This document shows, one piece after another, positions 43,924 to 55,303 of a stretch of 64,000 nucleotides of DNA; position 1 is the stretch's first letter, and each line of letters begins with the position of its first letter. The notes beneath the pieces are model-generated. The model saw only the letters and a list, made by a program, of their open reading frames with translations. It searched no databases and was not told where the DNA came from. Position numbers and translations under genes: made by a program. The stretch spans positions 2,728,001 through 2,792,000 of the forward strand of contig OX359194.1 in the NCBI GenBank assembly GCA_947172415.1, read 5' to 3'. Source of the stretch: Chondrosia reniformis (lineage: Eukaryota; Porifera; Demospongiae; Chondrillida; Chondrillidae).

Positions 43924-46298
43924 TCAAATAAAATGGCCGTTCATAAGGTACGATAGTTTTCTAAGATCTATTATAGATGCTGCCTTTCTAAGGAATAATA
44001 GCCTTACTGCATTAGCTGCTGTGACAAAATACCTGCTTCCTACTTGTCTGTCTAGTGTAACAGACTTGCATTGCTCATAATAAACGCCTTCTTCATTGTC
44101 TACTGATTTCATAGCAATTGCTAAGTAGTTTGGGAAGGAAACTGCACCTGTGCCATATTCAGGAACTCCCTTTACACCAAACAGCTTACAAAATTCATGT
44201 ACAAGGGTATCTGTTTTGTTATTATTGTCTAGAGGTAGCACCAACAATTTCACACTTGATACCTTGCAAAAAGGCTTTGCGTATATAGATTCACTCCTAA
44301 ATGCATGGCGCAAAATTTGCCCACTAATTCATGACCAGCTGGTAGTGAAGGTCTTCCAAATTTTATAGCATCTTCCTCACTTAATATTTTAACTATATTA
44401 ATGAATTTCTTCTGAGTTGAAGCACTGTCGTCAGAAGTGGATGATGCCGTGACCAGTTAATAGCTTTTGCATTAGGTAACCCAAGTGCCTCTGCTGTTCT
44501 TCTTATATGTTCTAATTCTTTAGAAATATCATTGGCTATTTGTTCAGCGGAGTCATTGGATACTTCGTTTACTGATAAGACTAATCTGTTAACCGCAGTT
44601 GCTGCTATCTTCCGCTGTTTTAATGTAGAGTAGTAAGATTTTCAGTTAGTTTAGTTACCTTGTAAGTATCATTTATCATTTTTAGTTTTTCTCTTCTCAT
44701 GTACTGTCCATAACTTGCTTTAGGGAGCTAGAGATATCTTTTTTTCATCCAGATTAGGTAAGAAGTGAGAAAGTATTGTTTTAATACTTGTTTCAATTTT
44801 ACCAGGGGGCATTCCATCGGCTAATAATTTATAATATACCCCGTTGCCGGGGCAACCGCCTGTGTATATATTTCGTAACGGGGATATAACAGAATTTAAG
44901 AAGCTATATACTGCCATCGGATTCTTAAATTCTGTTATATCCCTGCCCAAATATGGTAAACTAAGACGTTTCTACTTGGAGGGTGGACAATTCTCCTTAC
45001 ATTTAGGACAGTTGGAGTAGTCACGGCAAGAGCATTCTATGAAGTCGTCAGCGTTTAAGCAAAACTAACCAGACGCTAGATGAGCCATCCTGAAAGTTCC
45101 GCCAAAATAACGATAAGAAGCTACGGAGTATATGTCACTTATACCACAAATCAGACTCTAAACAGAGGTTCTCTTTATTGAGAGTACTTTTGTACTTATA
45201 GACCTTATGAAATTTCTTCTCACATGAAGTAATTTTATTCTTCACATCACATAGTGCTTTTCTTAACTCAGCAGTCTCTTTTTGAGATTAATAGTTTTTC
45301 TCCCATATTTTTCATTTCTTCTATATGTTTTATAGTGTCATTATACTCTACAGTAACTGTTCCTTTAATTTTGTATATAATCTAGGGTGTCATGGACTTC
45401 CACATCTGAGGAAACCTGTTGTGAAATAAACCGGTATGCATTATGTGGATTCTTTGCTTTAAAAGACCAATGATTTAAAAACCAATGCAATTTCTTATAA
45501 AATTCCAAAGTTGGCGGCTTGATAAATGATAACACTGGCTGATCATTTTGGGCTCCAGTAAATGCCCTTTTTAGCTCATTAATGGTATATACCCTTCCAA
45601 CTGTACTACATGTGGAACTTGTTCAACCTTTTCTACAATGAAATAATCATGAAATTATTATTGTCATTAATTTTCCATGGCCTAAGGGATAAATAATACA
45701 TATAAAAGGTGTATACTTATTAGTTTCCTGGTATATATTTGTAGACTACTTGCAATTGTTTGATTTCCCTTTATGGCTTTAAGCAAAGTGCTGAAACTGG
45801 TAAGTATACTAAATTTTCTGGCACCTTTAAAAGAGACTTAATCATTTTTAATTAAACCTATACTAAAAAGGTCCAGTTTGTTTATTTATTTATTAAATTA
45901 ATTATTAAATTAATTATAGTATTAATTACCTTGCTTATTGTTAACTTTTGGTTTCCAGAATTTTTCCAAATATTCATCACGAGTTGGTTTATCCATTTTT
46001 TGGTGACTACTGCTCAATGGTGCTTCAATACGCATTATAGATATACATGCTTTCAATTTAACCATTCCCTTACTATTGTTTGCTATAGCTGCTTGACTAC
46101 AGAGCACTGGACCAGGGTTCCTTTCAATACCCCAATGACTAGCAAAATGAGAAGACAAGCAAGTCCAAGAAAATGTGCTAGTCTCTCCAGAAAATCAGAA
46201 ATCCAATTAAAATCCAGGTGAAGCCAATAACCCTTCAAGAGCCTAGCTAAAGGTTGCCATCTGCCAATTGCAGCTCTCCAAGCAGCAAGGTCTATCAT
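43924..46298 (-). pseudogene. Decayed transposon gene with hydrophobic N-terminus and 2A-like motif
   Basis: Start at 46298: WRAAIGRWQPLARLLKGYWL and a hydrophobic helix (LACLLILLVIG). Then a frame change to SHWGIERNPGP, which matches the 2A consensus D-V/I-E-x-N-P-G-P except Gly for Asp. Further minus-strand fragments follow: PTLEFYKKLHWFLNHWSFKA (about 45500), ETSIKTILSHFLPNLDEKK (about 44740), IAATAVNRLVLSVNEVSNDS with HIRRTAEALGLPNAKAINW (about 44500-44630), and CKLFGVKGVPEYGTG (about 44170). Several frame changes and an R2 insertion (44838-45150) interrupt it. Similar N-termini with 2A motifs are typical of non-LTR or other transposon proteins in marine invertebrates. The enzymatic class cannot be told from what is left. 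Confidence 0.55.
44838..45150. repeat. Dispersed repeat R2, second copy
   Basis: GTTGCCGGGGCAACCGCC, AAGAAGCTATATACTGCC, CGCCAAAATAACGATAAGAA and CACTTATACCAC match 420-560. Here it also forms a fold-back: GATATAACAGAATTTAAGAA pairs with TTCTTAAATTCTGTTATATC. It interrupts the decayed transposon gene. Confidence 0.7.
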
Positions 46299-46299
46299 T

Positions 46300-48265
46300 C
46301 TCTAAATGTCCACAGCATAGAATCATAGAATGTAGCTAGCTTGAAAGACTAAATGTACATAAATATTATACACTTACTTATGACTGATATGTTTTCAATT
46401 TGAAGTGTAAAACTATATTGTACTGAAGTTCATCCAGTATGTTTCAAAATTTCGCGCTTTTATATGGCTGCCAGTCACGTGACTTTTTGTTTACACAATA
46501 AAACAAACTGTATACATATATGAGTATAGTAAATGTAGGGAGCTTCGTTATCTTTTAATGTATGTACTTGTCGTTAAATATTGAGGTAGTCTGTGCAGTT
46601 CCCAAGGCAGGAAAGGAAGTCGTAAGGGCGAATTGTGAGTTTCCTTATCGATCTTGACAATATGGCTTCTAGTTTGATGGTTTTTGAGAGAGATAGCTCA
46701 TCATATTTGAGTTACAAATAGCTAATTTAATATCGCCTCTGAATGTCTTAGGACGATCTTTTTCTATGCTTTCACTTCTAAGCAGGACAGCAAAATATGG
46801 TGGAAATGCAAAGGTGCCCTATGGTAAACGTGCTCTGGTAAAGTTATGCGAGCCTTTTCTTAACATTTTTGACTGTGTTTTAATAGTTGTATATAATTTG
46901 TAGTTGTGTGTAAAGTTTGGTTGAACATGGTGTCCGAAAATAGAAGCCACGCCCTAGATATAGGTTGCCAATCGAGAGGATCCACTTGTATTGTGTCTCC
47001 ATAGCAACAGAAATGACATCAATGACGTACTACAACGGCGTAATTAATTATGTAGACTAAGTTCCTTTTAGTCAGTTGGACGCCAGTATGCGGCTAGTTA
47101 TGTAGAGTTAGACGATCGTACAGTTTCTTTACGCTCTCCTGAACACAGTCTAAGACGTTTTTGGTTAGTTTTAACATGTAGACCTATAGAAGCTACAAGT
47201 ACAACACACTGTACGTACTATTTTGTATTTTACTATGAAGTATAATAGTCTCTACTAAGCGACAATTTTGTCTGGTAGGTCGAGTGCGTCAACCATTGAA
47301 TGTAGATATATTTAGGAGTTTTATCCTGGATAGATGAATTTGGTATAAGTGAGATCCATAAAACGAGTGTAGAGGCCGAGGCCTAGGATTTCCAATTATC
47401 AATTTCTCGACAGTCTTTCGATTTTGGTTCCCGTCTCCTGCATGCATGTTTTGGTTTGATTTCTCCCAAAAGAGAAGCAAATTCAAGCAATAGTCTATTC
47501 TTAATTAAATCATAACGGGACTGGATAGTCTGATGAAATCAGACCCTTTCATTGCGCAATCACCGCTTTTAGTAAAGGACTCGCCGATTTTGTTGCAGTT
47601 GTCGACATTCCTTGAGAATTCTGCGGCCAATTAGTGGTCAGTACCTTCCATATTTAGAGAAAGGTACGTATGCTCAGTCAGCTAATGAGCTAATGACTTC
47701 ATACACTTTGTATTCTAGTATGCGTTTATCATGCAATGTGGTCTTCCAAAGCCGTCGGTTATTTCGTTTGCTTGAACGGTCAGGACATCAAGTGCATAGT
47801 CCTTTGATTATGTTGTTGGAAGACTAACAAAGATATCCCTCTTTTGAAGAGCTAAAACTAAAGCCTCTCTTTGTTTATCCTTTAGTTCTATTGTAACACA
47901 AAGTTGCGACAGCGCAAAATCGATTCCTCCTACAGATCGTTTCTCCCCTTGCTGAGCAATTGCAAAACGTATCTATTGACACCTTCGCAACGTAAGGTGG
48001 AAGTTTAATTGAGGGCGAATAAGCCCCGCCCCTAGTGCAACAGAAATGGGGTCGAGAGTCGTCAGGCCTTATCACGCAGTCGATAAGGTCTGATGTCAGC
48101 AGACTAGGAGAGATAGAGGATAGATTTTTGTTTTCATCTCTTTTCTTTTTGATTATTCTACTCTTAATCAAGGAAACTTTTAAAATAAATTTTGTTAACA
48201 AAAATAAAGGGTTATACATGTAAAATCCCCACTTCTAACATTTATACATGGCTACGTTGCAGACA
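46300..48265. other. Spacer without recognisable genes
   Basis: Mixed composition with some CG-richer patches (46970-47140, 47520-47800). No reading frame on either strand showed convincing protein-like composition or splice context. One short plus frame at 47612-47827 has no recognisable motif. Confidence 0.4.
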
Positions 48266-48370
48266 TAGAGACAGTGATCACGTGATAAGGCTAAGCATAC
48301 AGAAGTGGCATACTGACTTAATCATTCACATCATGCCTGTGGTTGGGTGGACCTTACATGATAGCTGAAG
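48266..48370 (+). repeat. Strongly diverged fragment of repeat R1
   Basis: GTGATCACGTGATAAGGCTA, CAGAAGTGGCATACTGA, CACATCATGCCTGTGGTTGG and GATAGGGATGG follow the same order as the R1 hairpin. It ends about 95 bp before the ATG of the 941-residue gene. Confidence 0.5.
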
Positions 48371-48464
48371 ATAGGGATGGTGTACATATATACGTACGTA
48401 TATGCATTGTACATATAGTACCTATATGTAACTATAAGTTCACCATATTCTCCTTCATTAGGTA

Positions 48465-51290
48465 ATGAGCAAAGATCAGAATGATGCCAATAACTATAGT
48501 TCTTCAAAGATCTGTAAAAATGGAGCTGAAATAACCAGCTGCTACAGTGCTTCAAGGAGTCATAGTGGTAATAACAGAATATCATTAACTGAGGGACATG
48601 GGGCAATCAGTCATGATCACACAATAGCTGAATCTCTTCAGCAGAATGATCACCTTACAAGTGATACACAACCTGCTTGCCGGAAAGATATTTCTGAGGA
48701 AATTTTAATGCAAATGTCTTTGAGGTCTGATCAAACTAGAGAATTACTACCTTGTGATGAAGTGGCTACATTGGTTGCAAAACCTATGATTAAAATCAAA
48801 GCCTTGAAACAACAAGAGCCTGCAACCAGACAGGATCCACTAGAGATCCTACAGTTGGCCACTCATGAAAATGACTGTACAGGTGTACTGCACTCTGAAG
48901 CCTTGCCAGAAGCCTGCAGTACTCTATCAGTAACAGGTCAGAAATGTATCAAGGATTGTATTAAGTATACCAGAGATGTTGAGGCTACTGTGGATCCAAC
49001 AATATTGGCAACTAATTTCAGGTACACATTTGTAGAATCAAGGAATACTTCAGAAGAGAGTTTCCTTTTTTGCTTGCAAGATCACAGCAGCAAAAGACAC
49101 CTATCACAATCTTCCTTAAGTACTTTAAAGTCAAATGCATCACTCATAACTTCTACTAGATCTTTCAGCAATACTTCTGGATATTGCCATGTGGTGCAGT
49201 CTGAGTATGAAAATCAGCAATTACAGAGTACTAAACAAGACAAACAGGGAAACTGGTGTGAATTTGAAAGTAAAAGAGACACTACATCCACGACTAATCT
49301 GCTAAAACATGCATACATTAAAAAAGAAACAGAGTCAAAAGAAGATGATAATCAGTACAAAGTACTAACTGCTAGTGAAAATATTGAAGAATTGGATGAA
49401 GATGCTGTGCAGTGTACTAAATATAAAGAAGATGTGAAGGGCAACAATGAATGTAATGATATAAGCATAGAATGTAAAAAAGGATCTTACCAAAATGAGA
49501 GCATTGGATGCGGCAATGTTTCAGCTGAAGTGAGCATTGAATGCAAAGAAGATGCAAGTTACAGCAAAAGATGTAGCAATGATGCTGAGGTGAGCATTGA
49601 ATGCGAGGAAGATGCTGAAAATGAGCTCGAGGCTAACGCTGAGTATGAGGTGAGCTTTGAATGCGAGGAAGATGCTAAAAATGAGGCTAACCCTGAGTAT
49701 GAGGTGAGCCTTGAATGCGAGGAAGATACTGAAAATGAGGCTAACGCTGAGTATGAGGTGAGCCTTGAATGCGAGGAAGATGCTGAAAATGAGGCTAACG
49801 CTGAGTATGAGGTGAGCCTTGAATGCGAGGAAGATGCTAAAAATGAGGCTAACGCTGAGTATGAGGTGAGCCTTGAATGCGAGGAAGATGCTAAAAATGA
49901 GGCTAACGCTGAGTATGAGGCGAGCCTTGAATGCGAGGAAGATGCTAAAAATGAGGCTAACCCTGAGTATAAGGTGAGCCTTGAATGCGAGGAAGATGCT
50001 AAAAATGAGGCTAACCCTGAGTATGAGGTGAGCCTTGAATGCGAGGAAGATGCTAAAAATGAGGCTAACCCTGAGTATGAGGTGAGCCTTGAATGCGAGG
50101 AAGATGCTGAAAATGAGGTGAGCATTGTATGCAAAGAAGCCAAAGGAAATATTGAATTAGAAGAGAAAAATGATGAATCTAGAGAGGAAGAAGAGAAAGA
50201 CTCACCATGTCCACCTAGTTTTTCAAAGAAACCTAAAATTACAAATGAAAGCACTTTAACACCAGAATTACTAACAGAAAGTGAACTAGAAAGGATAGAT
50301 GCAGGTGTGGTCATAATGGAAGCTGAATGCATCCTAAGGAAATATGAAGTAATATATAGAATGAGGCTTGCTGCTATTAAAAATACAATAGTCAGCATAC
50401 CCTCTTCCGTGCCTAAGATCACTCCATGTGGTGCCTTAAAGTCTGATAACCATGATTTAATGCTTATTAGATTGAGACATGTCAGATTGCATTCTGGTGA
50501 TGAAGCCATGAGCTTAGCAAAAAATATCAAAGATAGCAATCTCCATTTGGATCTTAAGGCTGCTGCCTTGCAAATGCTAGTACCCACACAGAAAGAAGAA
50601 GCACTCACCATTTTGGAGCATGCACTTAAATTAGGTAAAAGCAGCAAATGCCAAAATTCATTCATTTTATTATGCAGAATTCACTACAAGTTAGAAAGGT
50701 GTTATTACAGGAAAAAAAATATCAAAAAGGCTGAAATGCATATTGAAGAAGCTATGAGGTATAGTAGTATGATTAGTGGTGACTTTGCACCTGTGCAGGC
50801 AGCTTCATACTATGCTAGAAGGCAACAGCGACTACTTAGTCATCCAATTTCTGAAGAAAAGCTCAGAACAATTTCTAAATTGCATGAGAAGGTAGCTGAT
50901 GGTATAGCACAGTTGCCTAACTGGATGAAAGATCTATTTCCACAGGCTGATGTTCAACATGCAGTTTTTAAGTTAATTTGCTATCAATTTTATTCTAATG
51001 AATCTAATTTTCAAGAAGCTAATAGTTGCTTACTAAAGGCTAAAACTATCCTTTTTAATCAAAAATCAGAGCAAGAAAATTTTGTAACAGGTGACTTGGC
51101 TGATTATTTTAAAGCAATGTACCTTCTTCATAAGATACTTGGTGAAGATTGCACTGCAGACAGCTATAGTCTGCAGGCAATCAAGTTACTGAATGAATGT
51201 GGTCGAAATGGAGATGCTACCCATTTACAAGAGAAAATGCAACAGCCATTTAATATCTACGAGATAAACCAATTACAAATAAAACAATAA
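48465..51290 (+). CDS. 941-residue protein: acidic 18-residue repeats and TPR-like C-terminus
   Basis: A single uninterrupted frame ends at TAA just before AATAAAAATGAAA; AATAAA also occurs in the last codons. Residues 1-370 are polar and low in recognisable motifs. Residues about 374-555 hold roughly ten copies of an 18-residue unit of the type EYEVSLECEEDAKNEANA, strongly acidic with one Cys per unit. Residues about 605-941 are helical, with pairs such as TQKEEALTILEHALKLGKSS, RIHYKLERCYYRKKNIKKAE and FQEANSCLLKAKTILF that suggest TPR-type antiparallel helices. There is no signal peptide or membrane helix. I recognise no family. A scaffold or adaptor role is plausible from the TPR-like part only. 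The upstream R1 fragment and the absence of introns may point to a retrogene. Confidence 0.75.
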   Translation: MSKDQNDANNYSSSKICKNGAEITSCYSASRSHSGNNRISLTEGHGAISHDHTIAESLQQNDHLTSDTQPACRKDISEEILMQMSLRSDQTRELLPCDEVATLVAKPMIKIKALKQQEPATRQDPLEILQLATHENDCTGVLHSEALPEACSTLSVTGQKCIKDCIKYTRDVEATVDPTILATNFRYTFVESRNTSEESFLFCLQDHSSKRHLSQSSLSTLKSNASLITSTRSFSNTSGYCHVVQSEYENQQLQSTKQDKQGNWCEFESKRDTTSTTNLLKHAYIKKETESKEDDNQYKVLTASENIEELDEDAVQCTKYKEDVKGNNECNDISIECKKGSYQNESIGCGNVSAEVSIECKEDASYSKRCSNDAEVSIECEEDAENELEANAEYEVSFECEEDAKNEANPEYEVSLECEEDTENEANAEYEVSLECEEDAENEANAEYEVSLECEEDAKNEANAEYEVSLECEEDAKNEANAEYEASLECEEDAKNEANPEYKVSLECEEDAKNEANPEYEVSLECEEDAKNEANPEYEVSLECEEDAENEVSIVCKEAKGNIELEEKNDESREEEEKDSPCPPSFSKKPKITNESTLTPELLTESELERIDAGVVIMEAECILRKYEVIYRMRLAAIKNTIVSIPSSVPKITPCGALKSDNHDLMLIRLRHVRLHSGDEAMSLAKNIKDSNLHLDLKAAALQMLVPTQKEEALTILEHALKLGKSSKCQNSFILLCRIHYKLERCYYRKKNIKKAEMHIEEAMRYSSMISGDFAPVQAASYYARRQQRLLSHPISEEKLRTISKLHEKVADGIAQLPNWMKDLFPQADVQHAVFKLICYQFYSNESNFQEANSCLLKAKTILFNQKSEQENFVTGDLADYFKAMYLLHKILGEDCTADSYSLQAIKLLNECGRNGDATHLQEKMQQPFNIYEINQLQIKQ
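49585..50125 (+). repeat. Coding minisatellite, 54-bp unit, about 10 copies
   Basis: GAGGTGAGCCTTGAATGCGA recurs every 54 bp in frame, with Ala/Pro (GCT/CCT) and Lys/Glu (AAA/GAA) alternations between units. Near-identity of the central units indicates recent expansion or homogenisation. Confidence 0.95.
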
Positions 51291-51299
51291 AAATGAAAC

Positions 51300-51880
51300 C
51301 TTAAAAGTAAAATGTACTTGACTTACATATTTTAATGTATAAATATCTATAATATTATACAGTATATTATTGTGCAAAGATTTGTAAAATATATATAGCG
51401 TGATCAAAACTTAAGAGAAACTTTAAAAAATCATAATAACTACATGATTCATTTATATTAATTAGCAATGTTATGTGTGAAACCTATATAGATAAGTCTC
51501 TGTTTTAACTTATGGTTCATGTAATGAATCAACTCTATATATATACGTACGTAGATTGTAGTGGCAATATTATGTATATGCAGTTAAATTCAAATATGTG
51601 ATTTTTTCAGCATAATATAATATGCACGCACATAAACAATCAATGGGCCTGCTAATTGAATGTTTCCGCTATTTCCATGGTTACCAATTTCACTGGCTGG
51701 AATCTGACTAATATCATAAAGTTACAGTACTATGGTGCAAACAAATTAAAGGATTAGGCGTATACATGTATACCTGCATGTCAGTCATAAATCTTCTATA
51801 AAATTAATAAGACACTAATAGTGACCTTCATAGCTAGCTAGCTGTAATCATATATAATTTGGAATTCTATAGTTAAATTT
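51300..51880. other. Spacer without recognisable genes
   Basis: AT-rich 3' flank of the 941-residue gene with TATA and TACGTA runs; nothing coding or structured was recognised. Confidence 0.5.
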
Positions 51881-51886
51881 TACCAT

Positions 51887-52142
51887 AGTATAGACTGAAG
51901 ATGATGCATCTGCATGCCATATATATCAACAAAGTTTCCAGTCTTAAAGGGTCTCAGCTAATAACCACAGCAGATTTGATTTGCCTTGTGAGGGAGCTAA
52001 GAATACCGACGGTTAATTTTTTTGGTTGCATGCATTCGCATAATCAACACGGTTAGAAACCATTTTGTATATAACTTGTATATGCACAAGGACATAAAAG
52101 GCCAAGGCCTTTATATACGTATACCATATGATGTCCCTTGTG
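51887..52142 (+). repeat. Dispersed repeat R4, copy b
   Basis: Matches 43378-43613 nearly throughout. A short T-rich insertion follows ACCGACGGTT, and about 20 bp are inserted before the CATATGATGTCCCTTG end. Confidence 0.85.
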
Positions 52143-52789
52143 TCACTAAATGTGTGTACGGAGCGACATATGAAGGTGTTGGTGACGCATTAGAAGAACG
52201 TCACAATACATCACCAGATTGTGCAATTATATATTTTGATTATTTTGCAACTTTTAATTAAGCAAAACTTGACCAGATGTTTGTCATACACATGTACCAT
52301 GATATATGTCGGTTTCACAGTGATCTGACCAATTGATATTTTTTATTGATATAACGCTTGGTTTCAATATAAATTTCCTATAGGTTTTCTATAGTCCTAT
52401 GGCATTTTATATGCAGATTTTGTCCTCTGTTTTCTACCAAACGGAGATCTAAATAAAAAATCCCTTAATTTAAAATGAGTTTTATACCCTAAACTTTATG
52501 ATACTATGCCCATTCTGTTGCTAGGTCCTTTCCTGAAGCCATATGAATTATTTATATTATATTATATTTATTTTATATTAGATTACCTTAGTATATTGTA
52601 ACTTGTACTGTATATAGCAACAGGTATATCTTTCTGTTTGTCCATGCAATTGTCCAATTGTCTATTTTTTCTCATTTGTTTTTATAGTACATATTATAGA
52701 TATCCAACCATACCAATATCTATACCAATTTGTGACCTAGTTTATGTAATGTATATCTACACCATGCTTAAATCACAACATGGATTTTT
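52143..52789. other. Spacer without recognisable genes
   Basis: AT-rich sequence between repeats R4 and R1. A 79-codon open stretch at 52022-52261 overlaps the repeat and has no protein-like features. Confidence 0.4.
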
Positions 52790-53755
52790 ATCAGAGAGTA
52801 CGGTAGTACTCTCTAAGTAGGGATGGCCGAAAAAAAACATGGCCGCCCTATTCAATGTATTATCAATTAACACCTCATAAATCAACAACGATGGGATTTT
52901 TGGTTGCATTCGAGTGTTTGCAGTCGTTTTTGAATGCTTTTCTAAACGCCAAAACATGTTTCGAAGCTCTACAACCTTCGCAAAGTGGTTAACCCGAAAT
53001 AGGCCAAATTCTGAAATTCCTCATTTTTTCTTCTTTTTTCAAATGAGCTAGCGCAAACATGCGAACTTACGCAGGTACATACAAATACTAAATCGTCATG
53101 AATGTTTCCGAACTAGGGAATAGGCTACCCTAGATTTCAACGCGCCCCATCCGAAGCGTGTTACTTTTGAAAGTTCCAAATTTAAGGCCTCTTCGAACGC
53201 CATTTTTTAATTAAGTTTCAAATTCTCTATATAAAATAAGTAACTCGAGTTAGATATATTTGTGGTACTGCCGCCACCCGCGATCGAATTTCTTAGTCGC
53301 TTTGCAGGGCCTATATACAGTCGTATTCTTAACGATTTTGGACCCTTTAATATCCTTAACTGAATGTTAAAGAACGGTAGAAAACATACTTAACAAATTT
53401 GGGATCTTTTCGGACGCCATTTTTTAATTTAGAGCTCTCTGTTATATCGTCTATTCTGCTACTTTATTTCGAGTTTTCGCCAAGAAAACTTTCAAAAAAA
53501 ATATTAACAAGAAAAAAGGGGCAATACAAGTTAAATAAAAACATTCAAAATGAAGTTAAAAGTAGGGATGGCACTATAACAGTGATTGGCACATCTAGAA
53601 AAAGTAACGAAACAAGAAAGTGATCATATGGTAAGGCTAACATTGCAGAAGTGGCATACTGAAACTTAACTATACACATCACTTCTATGTTTGGGCGCAT
53701 CGATCCCTACTTCTAGTATATACATGATGCGCCCAAACATAGAAGTGATGTTAAG
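52790..53755. mobile_element. Repeat R1, second long copy
   Basis: Begins TCAGAGAGTACGGTAGTACT and matches 30098-31050 almost base for base, including TTCGGACGCCATTTTTT and the AAACATAGAAGTGATGT hairpin. Unlike the first copy it stops after one hairpin arm pair and lacks the long right arm. It ends about 230 bp upstream of the GRWD1 start codon. Confidence 0.85.
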
Positions 53756-53803
53756 AACTGCAATTAAAGGATGTATGTTAACACAGATAGGCATTACAGT
53801 AAG

Positions 53804-53922
53804 TCAGCACAACTCCAGCCAATATAGCTACTAGTGAAGGAATCAGAAAGGAGACTTCACATGGAGACAAGTCGTCATTGGATCATCCAAGTGTAGAGGA
53901 TGTAGTGGAAGAACTCATTTAA
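53804..53922 (+). pseudogene. Possible orphan terminal exon
   Basis: After ATTACAGTAAG an open frame reads VSTTPANIATSEGIRKETSH and continues GDKSSLDHPSVEDVVEELI then TAA. Its composition is protein-like and ends acidic, but nothing upstream connects to it because repeat R1 adjoins it. It may be the end of a gene interrupted by R1, or chance. Confidence 0.25.
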
Positions 53923-53988
53923 GTAGATTTCCTCTGTATACATTTATACAGTACATTATAATCGATTGTCATATAGGACTAAATTAAA

Positions 53989-55267
53989 ATGGCGTCAAAG
54001 CGAACTACCGGCTCCAGTGGAAGTAAAGGACAGAAGCAGAAGGATAAGAAAAAGAAAGCTGCAAAAGATAGTTCTGTCATCGAGGAAAATTTCATGCAAG
54101 AAGACGAAGGTATGTGTATCTACTTCGATGCTATCGATTTTAATACATCTATTTCCAACCGTGTGTTTGAAATGTATATGGTTGCATATTCCTTTTGTGT
54201 TGACTTATAGGAACCATGCATGTTCTATATGAGCTTGCAATCGCACCGCATACATGTACTCAGATATAATTATCTAATTTATATAAGGTAAAGTGGGGTA
54301 ATCTGGAACGACAAGGGTACTTTGAACAAGGCTTTTCTCCTTCTAACAGCTTGTTGGTGCAGCCAAGTTACCCCGCGTTCATAATGCGCCGACTTTACCT
54401 TATATACGTATCTTTACCCTTTTGATGAGTAACACAGAATATTTATGATTCCTTTGAGAATTCACTGATTTGCAGGACCTCTAATGTTATGCTTTAACCT
54501 AAGATGATGTGTTCATTTTCATTATGTTTCAGTCTAATCTGTAATGTATTGTGTTTCTGCATGCTGCACAAGGTATTGATTGGAAGGATGTTAGTGGTGA
54601 GAGTGAAGATGACAGTAGTAGTGATGATATGGAGGGAGATGCTATGGAGGAGGGTCTAGAGGGTGGAGAAAGTAGCAAAAAGAAGAAAAAAGCCAAAAAG
54701 AAGACTGAGACTAAGGATAAGGTAATGATGAGTGTATACATTATAAGAGCATACATGTAAGTATAGGCATTTAAAATTCTATAGAAATACAGTGGAAAAA
54801 TTAAGTTTTACATTTTTACAAATTTCACCATGTATGTCTTGGTTTTTTGAGAGTGTTGGCTTGTCAGAGTGTTTTTTTGGAATAATGAACATCCGATGAC
54901 TGTAATATTCTCAGGTGTATCTACCTGGAGAAGAGATGGGAAGTGGAGATGAATTAGTCTTTGAACCATCATCCTATAAGATGTATCATTCTGTGAGAAA
55001 AGCACACATTCATTACTTGATCCATCCATCCATCCATCCATCCATCCATCCATCCATCCATCCAGCCATCCATCCGTCCATCCATCCATCCATCCATCCA
55101 GCCATCCATCCATCCAATCCATCCATCCATCCATCCATCCATCCATCCTTCCGTCCGTCCGTCCGTCCGTCCGTCCATCCATCCATCCAATCCATCCATC
55201 CATCCATCCATCCATCCATCCATCCATCCATCCTTCCATCCATCCGTCCATCCGTCCGTCCGTCCGT

Positions 55268-55303
<36 letters not shown>

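Noticed and set aside
47875..48219. 114-codon minus frame
   Set aside because: No start context, splice context or protein-like motif. The composition follows the underlying AT/CG patches.
49559..50665. 368-codon minus-strand frame, Ser-rich
   Set aside because: It is a mirror of the 54-bp coding repeat of the 941-residue gene on the plus strand; no independent support.
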